Shown here: positions 1 to 8,809 of the stretch, piece after piece
How positions within the stretch are numbered: the first letter of the stretch is position 1
How the letters are laid out: every line of letters starts with the position of its first letter
Source of the DNA: an uncultured Candidatus Saccharibacteria bacterium
Lineage (GTDB): Bacteria; Patescibacteriota; Saccharimonadia; Saccharimonadales; Saccharimonadaceae
NCBI GenBank assembly: GCA_947097085.1
Contig: CAMUQR010000016.1
Location: forward strand, 1-14,393
Reading direction: 5' to 3'
DNA length: 14,393 nucleotides
The notes under the pieces: generated by a model
Database searches by the model: none
What the model saw: only the letters and a program-made list of their open reading frames with translations
Told to the model about the DNA's origin: nothing
Translations under genes and position numbers: made by a program

Positions 1-481
1 TGCTTAAAAAACTCGATTTTAAGCCACGCACCGTGCTATAAATCGGCTCGATAATATCCTGCTCCATGCGTTTCTGAGTGCTAGCGGTTGCCGACTGAAC
101 ACTCGGATTTAACAGCTGAAATTGCCCTCGATTAAAACTATATTCGCCTGAAAAATAAAACTCACCGTGGGCTAATTGTTTTTGGCGATAGGGCTGATTG
201 AACCAAGTCGCTAGAATCTTACCCGAATCATCTTCGAGTTCGGCAGTGGTAATTTCTAAAAAACGTTTTTGACCGCGTCGCTGGCTAAGCTTACTGACCG
301 ACGCTTTAACCGTGATTTGCCCTGGACGAATATCAGCAATCCGCCGAAAAAAATTGACCGTCCGATAATCGCGTGGCAAAAAATAAATCAAATCAAGCCG
401 GGTATAAATCCCAGCTTGATGGAGTTTCACCAGGCTAATTTCGCCAATGCCTTTAATATCCGCCAGCGACGCTTGGTTCAT
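1..481 (-). CDS. recG: ATP-dependent DNA helicase RecG, N-terminal part (runs off the left edge)
   Basis: Only the first 160 residues lie in the window. RecG remodels stalled replication forks and Holliday junctions, and this part is the N-terminal wedge (OB-fold) region that grips branched DNA. Visible landmarks are a helix-hairpin-helix-like GIGEISLVKL at 11-20, FLPRDY at 34-39, the strand-rich segment 55-125, and WFNQPY at 93-98, which is typical of RecG wedge domains. The helicase motifs would lie beyond the edge. The ATG shares its A with the TAA stop of the upstream mutase gene (TAATG), so translation is probably coupled. An AAGGAG Shine-Dalgarno sits about 14 bases upstream inside the mutase gene, a slightly long spacing. 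It is the third gene of the tyrS-pgcA-recG operon. I recognise the family from these motifs; helicase activity is inferred. Confidence 0.9.
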   Translation of the reverse strand, partial: MNQASLADIKGIGEISLVKLHQAGIYTRLDLIYFLPRDYRTVNFFRRIADIRPGQITVKASVSKLSQRRGQKRFLEITTAELEDDSGKILATWFNQPYRQKQLAHGEFYFSGEYSFNRGQFQLLNPSVQSATASTQKRMEQDIIEPIYSTVRGLKSSFLS

Positions 482-2205
482 TAGCTCAGCAGTTGCTCCT
501 TAGCCGCCGTTAAGAATTGATTAATATAGTCGCGCATCACCTGCGACTGAGTTTGAACATCGGCATAAGGATTGACTGGCTCATAGCGCTTGAGATAAAG
601 CTTGATTTTTGGCTCAGTTCCCGATGGTCGAATTGTCAAGCGATTGCGCTCGTCACCAAATTCATACACTAAGACATTACCTTTTTGACGACAACTAAAC
701 GGCGTCTGCGCACCAGTTACCAGATCAGTTTTAGTCAAAGTATTATAATCAAGCACCGCCGTGACCGGCAAACCGCCCAATTCTTGGAGTGGGTTTTCGC
801 ACAAATCATTCATTAATTGCTTCATTTTATTAAAACCAACCGCACCAGTAAACTCGGCGGTCGCCAAGCCTTCTTGATACACACCAAACTCTTCATACAA
901 CGCCAACAACTCGTCGTATAATGTTTTGCCAGCTTTTTTGAGCTCGTCAGCATATTTGGCGATTACTAGAGCGCCCGACGCAGCGTCTTTATCGCGGGCA
1001 TGAGTGCCAACCAGCACCCCATAACTTTCCTCACCCCCCGCCAAAAAGCGTTCACCGAGCGGAGTTTTTTCTTCAATTAGCTCACCGATAAATTTAAACC
1101 CAATCAGCATATCATCATACATTTTAATACCGTATTTTTTGGCGATCGCCGTAATAAAATCAGTCGTCACAATCGTTTTGCAGACATACGCATCGGTCGG
1201 ATCAGCGTTTTTCATGACGTAATTCATAATCAAAGTCGCTGACTGATTACCATCAAGCGTGATAACTTTACCGCGATGATTAATAATCACCGACAAACGA
1301 TCAGCATCTGGATCGGTGGTAATTGCAATGTCGGCATTGTCGGCCAGCATTTGCTCGGTCGCTAAAGTATTCGCGCCTGGCTCTTCGGGGTTAGGTTTGT
1401 GATTGGCAACATTTGGAAAATTACCATCCGGTGTCATTTGTGCCTCAACGGTACTGACTTGAAAACCAAGTTGCCTCAACACTGGCAAGACGCTAGTTTG
1501 ACCAGCGCCATGCAGTGGTGAATAAACGATTGATAATTGCGGATCACTGACGGTTTGACCGTTAATCACTGCGTCCAAATAAGCTTGATCAACCTCTTCA
1601 CCGATCATCTTGACCTGCGCCAAATCACCCAGTTTAATCTCCGTCACAGCGTGAAATTGATCCATCACACCACGATCATCCGGCGCTACCAACTGACCGC
1701 CGTAATTTGCATAAGCCTTAAAACCGTTGTATTCAGGTGGATTATGTGAGGCTGAAATCACTACGCCAGCCGCCGCTTGCAAATGACGTACCGCAAAACT
1801 CAGCTCCGGTGTTGCCCGAAAATTTTCGAACAAATAAGCTGTCAGTCCGTTACCGACAATCACTCGAGCGGTTAGTTCCGCCAGTTGTCGCGAGCTGTTG
1901 CGCGTATCGTAGGCAATGACCACGCCCTGATGAGCTGATTCGGCTGATTTTTTTAACAAAAACTGCGCCAAACCTTGCGCCGCCGCACCTACCGTTACAT
2001 CGTTAATACGGTTTGGCCCAACACCAACAATTCCGCGCATACCAGCCGTGCCAAATTCAATATCCATAAAAAAAGCATCTTCTAGCGCCTGCCAGTTTTC
2101 CGATGCCACCAAAGCCTCGATTTCAGGTTTAAATTCCGCGAATCTCGGTTCAGTTAACCATTTTTGGAGATTTTGATAAGCTGTTTTTGAGAGATGTTCT
2201 TGCAT
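481..2205 (-). CDS. pgcA: Phosphoglucomutase/phosphomannomutase (alpha-D-phosphohexomutase, PgcA type)
   Basis: This cytosolic enzyme interconverts hexose 1-phosphate and 6-phosphate (glucose and/or mannose) through a phosphoserine, feeding sugar-nucleotide and cell-wall precursor synthesis. At 574 residues it matches the long PgcA-type family. The four family signatures are in order: phosphoserine loop SASHNPPEYNG with catalytic Ser153, metal-binding DPDADR at 298-303, sugar-binding GEESYG at 391-396, and phosphate-binding RPSGTEPK at 526-533. The N-terminal FGTAGMRG at 51-58 is also characteristic. The ATG lies 6 bases after the tyrS stop, with GAGGT upstream at good spacing, so it is cotranscribed with tyrS. 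Its stop overlaps the recG start by one base. Glucose versus mannose preference cannot be read from the sequence. No damaged motif is seen. Confidence 0.95.
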   Translation of the reverse strand: MQEHLSKTAYQNLQKWLTEPRFAEFKPEIEALVASENWQALEDAFFMDIEFGTAGMRGIVGVGPNRINDVTVGAAAQGLAQFLLKKSAESAHQGVVIAYDTRNSSRQLAELTARVIVGNGLTAYLFENFRATPELSFAVRHLQAAAGVVISASHNPPEYNGFKAYANYGGQLVAPDDRGVMDQFHAVTEIKLGDLAQVKMIGEEVDQAYLDAVINGQTVSDPQLSIVYSPLHGAGQTSVLPVLRQLGFQVSTVEAQMTPDGNFPNVANHKPNPEEPGANTLATEQMLADNADIAITTDPDADRLSVIINHRGKVITLDGNQSATLIMNYVMKNADPTDAYVCKTIVTTDFITAIAKKYGIKMYDDMLIGFKFIGELIEEKTPLGERFLAGGEESYGVLVGTHARDKDAASGALVIAKYADELKKAGKTLYDELLALYEEFGVYQEGLATAEFTGAVGFNKMKQLMNDLCENPLQELGGLPVTAVLDYNTLTKTDLVTGAQTPFSCRQKGNVLVYEFGDERNRLTIRPSGTEPKIKLYLKRYEPVNPYADVQTQSQVMRDYINQFLTAAKEQLLS

Positions 2206-2211
2206 TTGTTT

Positions 2212-3426
2212 TTACCTCACGAGAATAAAACTATTCTTTCCTTTCTTCACTAAACATGGTTCACTGATCAGACAGTCGTCGGTAATTTTTTCACCATCAA
2301 TTGAAATCGCCCCCGACGCCATCAAACGGCGTGCTTCACCATTACTACCCGCCACGCCAGACTCGGTAAGAATCTCAATCATCGTTTTGTTTAAACCGAC
2401 CGTTGGAATTTCGCCGGCTAAGACTTCAATATCATCAAGCCCCAGCGTATTAAAATCACGACCGCCAAACAACACATTAGTCACGCGTTGGACACTTTGG
2501 TAACGCTCCTGTCCGTGCACGAGAATAGTCGCTTCTTTTGCCAGAGTTTTTTGTGCAACACGTGCGCCTGGATTGGTTTTGTGCAGTGCCTCGATATCCT
2601 CGATTTCATCTTTAGATAGCATTGTGTAAATCTTGAGATAATCAATCACACCCTCATCGTCAAGATTAAGCCAAAATTGATAGAATTTATAAACACTGGT
2701 CTTAGTTGGATCAAGCCATACCGCCCCATCCTCACTTTTACCGAATTTACGACCGGTAGTTTTATTAACCACTAAAGGCATTGACATTACATGCGCTTCG
2801 CCACCAGCAATTCGTCGAATCAAATCCACGCCCGCTACGGAATTGCCCCATTGATCAGCCCCACATAATTGCAAAGTCACACCATGATTTTTAAAAAGAT
2901 GCACAAAGTCATAGCCTTGAATTAAAGCGTAGGAAAACTCCGCATAAGAAATCCCACTGCCATCATCACCGAGCCGACTTTTGACGAACTCCCGACTCAG
3001 CATGTGGCTCATCGGCACGAATTTACCAACCTGATGCAAGAATTGGACATAATTCATATCCTTGAACCAGTCGTAATTATCAACAATCATAAAATTCTGA
3101 CCAGCAAACAACTGACGAAATTGCTTAACAATCCCGCGCTTATTGGCTTCAACCGTCACCAAATCTTTACGGGCTCGTTCGTCTTTTTTACCGTCTGGGT
3201 CGCCAATCATACCAGTCGCCCCACCAACTAGCAAATAAGCTTGATGTCCAGCTTCGATCATCCGACGCGCTAGAAGCATGGCCGCCAGATTACCAATTGT
3301 CATACTATCGGCACTCGGATCAACTCCGATATAGAACTTGACTTTCTCGCGATCTAAAATGCTCAAATCAGCATAAGTCGTATCCTGAACCTGATTACGC
3401 CAGTGCAGTTCTTCCGATAGTTTCAT
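2212..3426 (-). CDS. tyrS: Tyrosyl-tRNA synthetase
   Basis: This class I aminoacyl-tRNA synthetase charges tRNA-Tyr in the cytosol. The 404-residue length fits bacterial TyrRS. The N-terminal Rossmann domain contains GVDPSADS at 34-41 followed by the ATP-binding signature, which here reads TIGN (43-46) where HIGH is usual. LVGGATGMIGDPDGKK (66-81) and the tyrosine/tRNA region with DQWGN (191-195) follow. The second ATP signature is KFGKS at 227-231, the usual TyrRS form of KMSKS. Residues about 340-404 form a C-terminal S4-type RNA-binding domain (EARRLMASGAISIDGEKI). The ATG has AAGGAG upstream and a promoter with extended -10 about 27 bases before it. It heads the tyrS-pgcA-recG operon. The HIGH variant is the only oddity; both other signatures are intact, so I expect an active enzyme. 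Confidence 0.96.
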   Translation of the reverse strand: MKLSEELHWRNQVQDTTYADLSILDREKVKFYIGVDPSADSMTIGNLAAMLLARRMIEAGHQAYLLVGGATGMIGDPDGKKDERARKDLVTVEANKRGIVKQFRQLFAGQNFMIVDNYDWFKDMNYVQFLHQVGKFVPMSHMLSREFVKSRLGDDGSGISYAEFSYALIQGYDFVHLFKNHGVTLQLCGADQWGNSVAGVDLIRRIAGGEAHVMSMPLVVNKTTGRKFGKSEDGAVWLDPTKTSVYKFYQFWLNLDDEGVIDYLKIYTMLSKDEIEDIEALHKTNPGARVAQKTLAKEATILVHGQERYQSVQRVTNVLFGGRDFNTLGLDDIEVLAGEIPTVGLNKTMIEILTESGVAGSNGEARRLMASGAISIDGEKITDDCLISEPCLVKKGKNSFILVR

Positions 3427-3452
3427 AATTATCTCCTTTATTTATGACGCTT

Positions 3453-3481
3453 ATTATATCAATTTTTTAAATAGTTTAAAA
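3453..3481 (-). promoter_or_regulatory. Promoter of the tyrS-pgcA-recG operon (extended -10)
   Basis: On the minus strand the extended -10 reads TGATATAAT (3461 to 3453). A weak -35, TTTTAA (3476-3481), lies 17 bases upstream. The predicted start falls near 3446, giving a leader of about 20 bases that still holds the AAGGAG ribosome site. Good match in the -10, poor in the -35, consistent with an extended -10 promoter. Confidence 0.7.
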
Positions 3482-3501
3482 CTGGTTAAGTATGTTAAAA
3501 T
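3473..3501 (+). promoter_or_regulatory. Promoter of the penicillin-binding protein gene (extended -10)
   Basis: On the plus strand TGTTAAAAT (3493-3501) matches an extended -10. The -35 region is only TTTAAA-like. The predicted start near 3508 gives a leader of about 33 bases ending in AAGGAG (3532-3537), which is only 3 bases from the ATG at 3541, shorter than usual. It faces away from the tyrS promoter across an AT-rich spacer. Confidence 0.6.
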
Positions 3502-3540
3502 AGAATTAGTGATGATGATTTTTAGAGAATTAAGGAGAAT

Positions 3541-6270
3541 ATGACGAAGAAATCGAAAACCAATTCGGGCAACTCTAAGGGCTCAAAACAACAACTCAAG
3601 GCGAAAAAAGCCGCCAAAGTGAGTGTTTATCGCAATTTAATTAACATCAAAAACAGCAAGAACACTAAAGACTCCAAAAAAAACGACAATAAGCACAAAG
3701 CACAAGAGCTGGCGGATTTACCGAAGCATCCAGTCAAGCGTTTTTTGTATCGCATGCACCCGAAGCGTGTCGCCAAGTTTGTTTTTTCTAAAAAAGGTGC
3801 TTTCTTATTCTTAAAAATCTTTTTGGTAATGGTGGCAATCGGCGGATTGTCGCTGACTATGCTTTATCTTCATTATCGCAAAGAAGTTAACAACCTCCGC
3901 CCTGAAGAAGTCGCTAAACGCATCCAGACCAGTGTTAACCGCTATGTCGATCGCAATGGTAAACTCCTCTGGGAAGATAAAGGCGACGGCAATTACAAAT
4001 TAGTCGTCAAACAAGAAGAAATCAGTGATTATATCAAAAAAGCTACCGTTGCCATTGAGGACCGTGATTTTTATAAACACAAAGGCGTTAGTTTAAGCGG
4101 TATTGCTCGAGCGGTATTTAATAACATCCGTGGTGGTAGCGTTCAAGGTGGCTCAACTCTCACTCAGCAGTTAATCAAACAAGCATTTTTTGCTGAAGAA
4201 GCTCAAGAACGTGGCATTAAAGGTATCCCGCGTAAGATTAAAGAAATGATCCTGGCAGTTGAGCTCGAGCGCCTCTTCTCTAAAGAGCAAATTCTTACCA
4301 TGTATCTCAACGAATCGCCTTACGGTGGACGACGCAACGGCGTTGAATCAGGTGCTCAAACTTACTTCGGTAAGCACGCTAAAGACGTCACTCTCGCCGA
4401 AGCAGCTCTGCTCGCAGCCATCCCGAACAACCCGGCTCGCTATAACCCGTATTGGGTCGCTGGCCACAAAGCGCTCATCGCTCGTCAACACAAAGTCCTA
4501 CACGACATGGTCGAAACCGGTGCCATTACGCAAGCCGAAGCCGACGAAGCCAAAAAAGTCGCTATTTTAGACACTCTTAAACCAGAATCTAGCCAGTGGA
4601 AAGACATCAAGGCTCCACATTTCGTCTTAGAAGCCAAGCGCGAAGCTGAAGAAAAACTTGGCGTCAAAGTCCTCGGCAAAGGTGGTTTAACCATCAAAAC
4701 AACCCTTGATCTTGACGCCCAAGCCGAAGCTGAGGCGGCCGTCGCTGCCGGCTCCAAACTCTCTGCCGGCGTTGGTGCTGACAACTTAGCGATGAGCTCA
4801 GTTGATGTCGAGACTGGACAAATCATTGCCATGGTTGGTAGCGTTGATTTCTTTAAACCGGGTTATGGTCAGCGCAACGCCGCCGTCTCAAAACTCGAAC
4901 CCGGCTCCAGCATCAAACCGATTGCCGACATCGCACCATTATTTATGAAACGTGAAGGTTTAAATTACGGCCCAGGCTCAATTCTGCGTGATGAAGACAT
5001 TCGCAATATCTATTGTATAAACGCTCCAGCTAGCTGTAATGTCCAGAACTACACCAGGCGGACTTATGGCGATGTTACTATTCGTCAATCGCTTGCCAAC
5101 TCGCTCAACCGCCCACTAATTAAAGCCATGCACATCGTTGGTGTCGACCAAGCAATCGACATTGCCCGTCGTCTAGGTGACAAATCCTACTGCCAAGGCA
5201 ATAGCTATATCGGTCTATCCTCAGCTATCGGTGGTGGTTGTACTCTAAAATTAACCGAACACACCAACGCCTATGCGTCGCTAGCTCGAGGTGGCGCTTA
5301 TCTACCGCTATCTTATCTCATTGAAATCACCGATAATAACAAAAATCAGCTCTACCTCTGGAAAAAAGCTCAACCCGACCAAGTGATCGACCCGCAATCG
5401 GCTTATATGGTAACGGATATTTTAGCAGATGCCGCTTCGCGTAATCTCGTCTTCGGCTCAATGGGCTACAGCTACGGCTTCGTAGTGCCAGGCGTCTGGA
5501 CTGCATCAAAAACTGGTACCACCGATAACGGTGCTGGCCGAGCAAAAGACTCCTGGATGATGAGCTATTCTAACAAAATTGCCACCGGTGTTTGGTCGGG
5601 CAACCACGACGGTGCGCCACTCACTAGTGACTCCAACCACGTTGTTCGCCGAGTAATCCATAACTACATGGAAGGTGTTCACAAGAATGTCTACGCCAAA
5701 CAAGGCAAATGGAAATCAGGCGATAAAATCGCTCAGCCTGCTGGCCTCAAGCATATGAGCTTTATGGGCAAAACTGACCTCTGGCCAAGCTGGTTTAATC
5801 CAGATTCAGCCGGTAAAAAAGAGCGTCTGATGTTTGATAAAATTTCTAAGAAAAAAGCCACTGAGTGTACACCAGAACTCGCACGTATCGAACAAGACGT
5901 CTGGACTGTCATTGATCCAGTATCCAAAAAAGAAACTAAGTTCGCACTTGACGGCTATAACCCGAACGAAAACGATGACGTCCACCAATGTAGCGATGCT
6001 CAACCGCAAGTCGATAGCATGCGCTCTACACGCGTCAAAGACAAGGACTATAGCCTAGAAATCAACCTCAAGCCCGGTAAACATCCTCTCAGCAAAGTTA
6101 TCGTCGTCACTGAAGGTAAGACTATCTACGATTCTGCACCGACTGGCAATACGGTTACCGTCAAACATACTTTTGCCACCTCACGCGCTCCGATTGACGT
6201 GATCGTCCAGGATGGCGGAGGCTATCAATCTAAGAAAAGCTTCATCGGTCCAACTCTCAGTAATAGCTAG
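3541..6270 (+). CDS. Class A penicillin-binding protein (bifunctional glycosyltransferase/transpeptidase, PonA-like)
   Basis: This membrane enzyme polymerises and crosslinks peptidoglycan from lipid II. Of 909 residues, 1-85 are a very basic Lys/Asn/Ser-rich cytoplasmic tail, and 86-111 are the single transmembrane anchor. The GT51 glycosyltransferase domain spans about 130-310: catalytic Glu173 in IEDRDF, GGSTLTQQLIKQ (203-214), RKIKEMILAVELE (231-243) and ILTMYLNESPYGG (251-263). The transpeptidase domain follows with nucleophile Ser456 in SSIK, SLN at 521-523, and KTGTT at 657-661. Residues about 740-909 are an extension containing a probable beta-rich end domain (about 832-905). All catalytic residues are present. 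It is a single-gene transcription unit with its own promoter and a strong terminator. Class A is certain; the choice among PBP1 subtypes is not, so no symbol is given. Confidence 0.95.
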   Translation: MTKKSKTNSGNSKGSKQQLKAKKAAKVSVYRNLINIKNSKNTKDSKKNDNKHKAQELADLPKHPVKRFLYRMHPKRVAKFVFSKKGAFLFLKIFLVMVAIGGLSLTMLYLHYRKEVNNLRPEEVAKRIQTSVNRYVDRNGKLLWEDKGDGNYKLVVKQEEISDYIKKATVAIEDRDFYKHKGVSLSGIARAVFNNIRGGSVQGGSTLTQQLIKQAFFAEEAQERGIKGIPRKIKEMILAVELERLFSKEQILTMYLNESPYGGRRNGVESGAQTYFGKHAKDVTLAEAALLAAIPNNPARYNPYWVAGHKALIARQHKVLHDMVETGAITQAEADEAKKVAILDTLKPESSQWKDIKAPHFVLEAKREAEEKLGVKVLGKGGLTIKTTLDLDAQAEAEAAVAAGSKLSAGVGADNLAMSSVDVETGQIIAMVGSVDFFKPGYGQRNAAVSKLEPGSSIKPIADIAPLFMKREGLNYGPGSILRDEDIRNIYCINAPASCNVQNYTRRTYGDVTIRQSLANSLNRPLIKAMHIVGVDQAIDIARRLGDKSYCQGNSYIGLSSAIGGGCTLKLTEHTNAYASLARGGAYLPLSYLIEITDNNKNQLYLWKKAQPDQVIDPQSAYMVTDILADAASRNLVFGSMGYSYGFVVPGVWTASKTGTTDNGAGRAKDSWMMSYSNKIATGVWSGNHDGAPLTSDSNHVVRRVIHNYMEGVHKNVYAKQGKWKSGDKIAQPAGLKHMSFMGKTDLWPSWFNPDSAGKKERLMFDKISKKKATECTPELARIEQDVWTVIDPVSKKETKFALDGYNPNENDDVHQCSDAQPQVDSMRSTRVKDKDYSLEINLKPGKHPLSKVIVVTEGKTIYDSAPTGNTVTVKHTFATSRAPIDVIVQDGGGYQSKKSFIGPTLSNS

Positions 6271-6289
6271 ATAGCCACAATCAATCATC

Positions 6290-6322
6290 ATAAAATCCCG
6301 CTAAATTATAGCGGGATTTTAT
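6290..6322. terminator. Bidirectional intrinsic terminator between the convergent PBP and yacL genes
   Basis: A perfect 14-bp stem (6290-6303 paired with 6309-6322, core ATCCCGCTA/TAGCGGGAT) closes a 5-base loop. The stem's outer pairs are A-T on both sides, so either transcript ends in a U-rich arm. On the plus strand a further TTTTTT follows at 6330. It ends the PBP unit and lies 12 bases past the yacL stop, so it serves both. Confidence 0.9.
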
Positions 6323-6333
6323 AAAGCACTTTT

Positions 6334-7344
6334 TTATTTAGTGGAAGTGTTATTAATAATGCGATCAAGATACTCATCCTGACGAGATTTTGGCTTGCGC
6401 GAGCGCTGTTTCGTTGAGTGGGAAGAAGGAGTTGAGGCTTGATTAGAACGACGCTCTTTTGTAGGTTTTGCAGTTGACTTTGCTTGAATCGTCGCCTTGA
6501 TTGACTGACTATTCGCTTTTGACTGAGCTGGTCTTGATTGATTATTTTTAGCCTGTTTAACAGTTTGTTTAGGTTGCTTGGCAGATTTCGTAGTGTGCTG
6601 TTTTAACTGATTATCATAATTTATCGACAATGATTCCGCTACCACAACCGGCTTTTTGACCAATTCCGCAAAAATCATTTTACCAGCATCCGTCTGCAAA
6701 GCCCGACTAATTTCGACCTCTACGGTCTCACCGATCTGCTTGTGCGCATGTGCTACCACCACCATGGCACCATCTTCTAGATAACCGACCGCTTGATCTT
6801 TGCCTTGCCCCTCCTGAATTAGCTTAATTTTCACATGTTCGCCCGGCAACACCTGCAAACGAATCACTTTTGCTAGTTCATTAATATTCAGCACTGTCAC
6901 GCCCTCAACCACGGCAATTTTATTAAGATTATAATCAATTGTTGCCAGCGCAAAACCTTGCTCGCGAGCCAGTTCCAACAGTCGATTATCAACTCCTTCT
7001 GGTGTATTGCGATTATCTGGCAAGATCGTCACCGTCACTTGTTCAACTCGTTGCAATTCCGCCACCACGTCCATGCCGTAGCGAGCGCGAGTACGCTTAT
7101 CAGTATTCGAACCATCAGCCAAAAGTTGTAATTCTGACAACACTGAGCGCGGAATAACCAACTCATCATTGAGCCAACCAGTCTTCGCAAGCTCCAAAAT
7201 TCGTCCATCAATTAACACCGAAGTATCAAGCAACACCCGACGTCCACCACCCGAACGCGTTGTCTTAAAACGTAGCCGACGCCAGCTATCTGCCGTCAAG
7301 CCCAAAATAATTAGCACCAAGGCTAAAGTTAGATATTCTTCCAT
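6334..7344 (-). CDS. yacL: YacL-like membrane-anchored PIN-TRAM domain protein (putative ribonuclease)
   Basis: The order is one N-terminal membrane segment (about 4-18), a PIN nuclease fold (about 35-160), a TRAM RNA-binding domain (about 162-228), then a long basic low-complexity tail (about 250-322, rich in Lys, Gln, Ser, Thr). PIN acidic residues are visible: Asp40 and Asp46 in LLDTSVLIDGR, Glu71 in LSELQ, Asp119 in GVDNRLLELA, and Asp137 in ATIDYNLNK. This matches Bacillus YacL in fold order, but YacL carries several N-terminal helices and here there is only one. The ATG has AAAGGA 6 bases upstream. It lies 106 bases after radA with no convincing promoter between, so it is probably the last gene of the clpC operon. 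Nuclease activity is inferred from the acidic set; the cellular RNA target is unknown. Confidence 0.85.
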   Translation of the reverse strand: MEEYLTLALVLIILGLTADSWRRLRFKTTRSGGGRRVLLDTSVLIDGRILELAKTGWLNDELVIPRSVLSELQLLADGSNTDKRTRARYGMDVVAELQRVEQVTVTILPDNRNTPEGVDNRLLELAREQGFALATIDYNLNKIAVVEGVTVLNINELAKVIRLQVLPGEHVKIKLIQEGQGKDQAVGYLEDGAMVVVAHAHKQIGETVEVEISRALQTDAGKMIFAELVKKPVVVAESLSINYDNQLKQHTTKSAKQPKQTVKQAKNNQSRPAQSKANSQSIKATIQAKSTAKPTKERRSNQASTPSSHSTKQRSRKPKSRQDEYLDRIINNTSTK

Positions 7345-7450
7345 AAAGTCCTTTCTGTGGGGATTTTTGTTTAATGAAACGCGCTAATAATGTAAAAATA
7401 AAGTCTCACAGTCACGCTTGCTCTAGATTCAAATCCACCGTATTTGTTAG

Positions 7451-8809
7451 TTATTTTTCGAGATATTTAATTAAAATTTGTCGGAGATCTTTTACCGACT
7501 CAATAAAATCAGTTTTAACATCGCCTCTCGGAGCGATAGCTTTGGTGAAGCCGAGTTTTTGTGCTTCTTTGATACGCGAGGCAATACTTGGCACGCTACG
7601 CACCTCACCGCCCAGACCAATTTCGCCAAACACTACGATGTCGTCAGCAAGTTTACGACCAGTAGCATTAGAGGCAATCGCCATCACTACAGCGAGATCA
7701 GCGGCCGGATCATTTAGCTTCAAACCACCCACTACATTAACATAAATATCCTTATCACTCAAGTCCAACTTAGTCCGCCGTTCAATTACCGCCACTAATA
7801 AATTCAGGCGATTGGTGTCAAAACCCGAGGCTGTCCGCTTCGGATAACCAAAGTTAGTTTTATTAACCAGTGCCTGGATTTCCACTAACAATGGCTGATT
7901 ACCTTCAACTGTCGCGAGCACAATCGAGCCGTCCGTATTAGCGCGCTCTTTTAATAAAATCTCCGATGGATTTTTAACCACTTTTAAGCCTGAAGCTGTC
8001 ATTTCGAGAATTGCTAGCTCTTCAGTCGAACCGTAACGGTTTTTAATAGCACGAATTGTTTTAAAACCACCGTAGCGATCACCCTCAAACTGCATTACCA
8101 CATCGACTAAATGCTCTAGAATCTTCGGTCCAGCGATTGATCCTTCTTTAGTGACATGACCGACAATCACCATCGCCGAATTGGCGGTTTTAGCTGACTG
8201 AATTAACACGTTGGTCGAATTCGTGATCTGGCTCACCGAACCTGGCGCTGAAGTAATCGAATTGAGTTGCATGGTCTGAATTGAGTCAATAATCGCCAAA
8301 TCATACTTCTGATCCAAGACTGTCGCTGAAATATCTGCCACATTGGTTGACGAAATAAACTCAATTGTCAGCTCTTTATGGGGATGTAACCGATGCGCCC
8401 GCGCCGCCACCTGAGCAAACGATTCTTCGCCTGACACGTATAGCACCCGCGCCGTCTGTGAAATAAAGCCCGCCACTTGCATCAGCAGAGTTGATTTACC
8501 AATACCCGGTTGACCCGCCAACAGCACCACACCGCCGGTCAAGAAACCACCGCCTAACACATCATTAATTTCTTTAATGCCACAATCTAGACGCCGTTCA
8601 TTAACCTGCGCTCGACCACCGTCATACTGAAGCCTCTCAGGATTGAGGACTGAGGCGGTTTGGCGCGATTTAGCAATGGCGGTTTTAGCATCATCTACCA
8701 CTTCTTCGACGAGGGAATTCCACTCGCCACATTCACTACACCGCCCTGCCCACTTCGGGTGACGCGCACCGCATTTTTGACAAATGAAGATTGATTTTTG
8801 TTTGGCCAT
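7451..8809 (-). CDS. radA: DNA repair protein RadA (Sms)
   Basis: RadA is a RecA-family ATPase that drives branch migration during recombinational repair, in the cytosol on DNA. The 452-residue length is normal. A four-cysteine zinc finger (Cys10, Cys13, Cys24, Cys27, with WAGRCSECGEWNSL) opens the protein. The RecA-like core has Walker A GQPGIGKST (99-107), a Walker B strand LAIIDSIQ (171-178), and the RadA-specific KNRYG (256-260). A C-terminal Lon-protease-like domain spans about 290-450, as usual for RadA. The ATG shares its A with the stop of the upstream gene (TAATG) and has AGGAG upstream, so it is translationally coupled to the HELLH protein. In Firmicutes radA is followed by disA; here yacL follows directly. 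Confidence 0.96.
   Translation of the reverse strand: MAKQKSIFICQKCGARHPKWAGRCSECGEWNSLVEEVVDDAKTAIAKSRQTASVLNPERLQYDGGRAQVNERRLDCGIKEINDVLGGGFLTGGVVLLAGQPGIGKSTLLMQVAGFISQTARVLYVSGEESFAQVAARAHRLHPHKELTIEFISSTNVADISATVLDQKYDLAIIDSIQTMQLNSITSAPGSVSQITNSTNVLIQSAKTANSAMVIVGHVTKEGSIAGPKILEHLVDVVMQFEGDRYGGFKTIRAIKNRYGSTEELAILEMTASGLKVVKNPSEILLKERANTDGSIVLATVEGNQPLLVEIQALVNKTNFGYPKRTASGFDTNRLNLLVAVIERRTKLDLSDKDIYVNVVGGLKLNDPAADLAVVMAIASNATGRKLADDIVVFGEIGLGGEVRSVPSIASRIKEAQKLGFTKAIAPRGDVKTDFIESVKDLRQILIKYLEK

Noticed and set aside
269..484. Plus-strand 71-codon reading frame
   Set aside because: It is antisense to recG, whose protein is clearly recognisable there.
7345..7450. Separate promoter for the yacL-like gene
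   Set aside because: The best candidate (GTGACT-17-CATTAT) is weak and lacks the TG extension seen in the five other promoters. Readthrough from radA is simpler.
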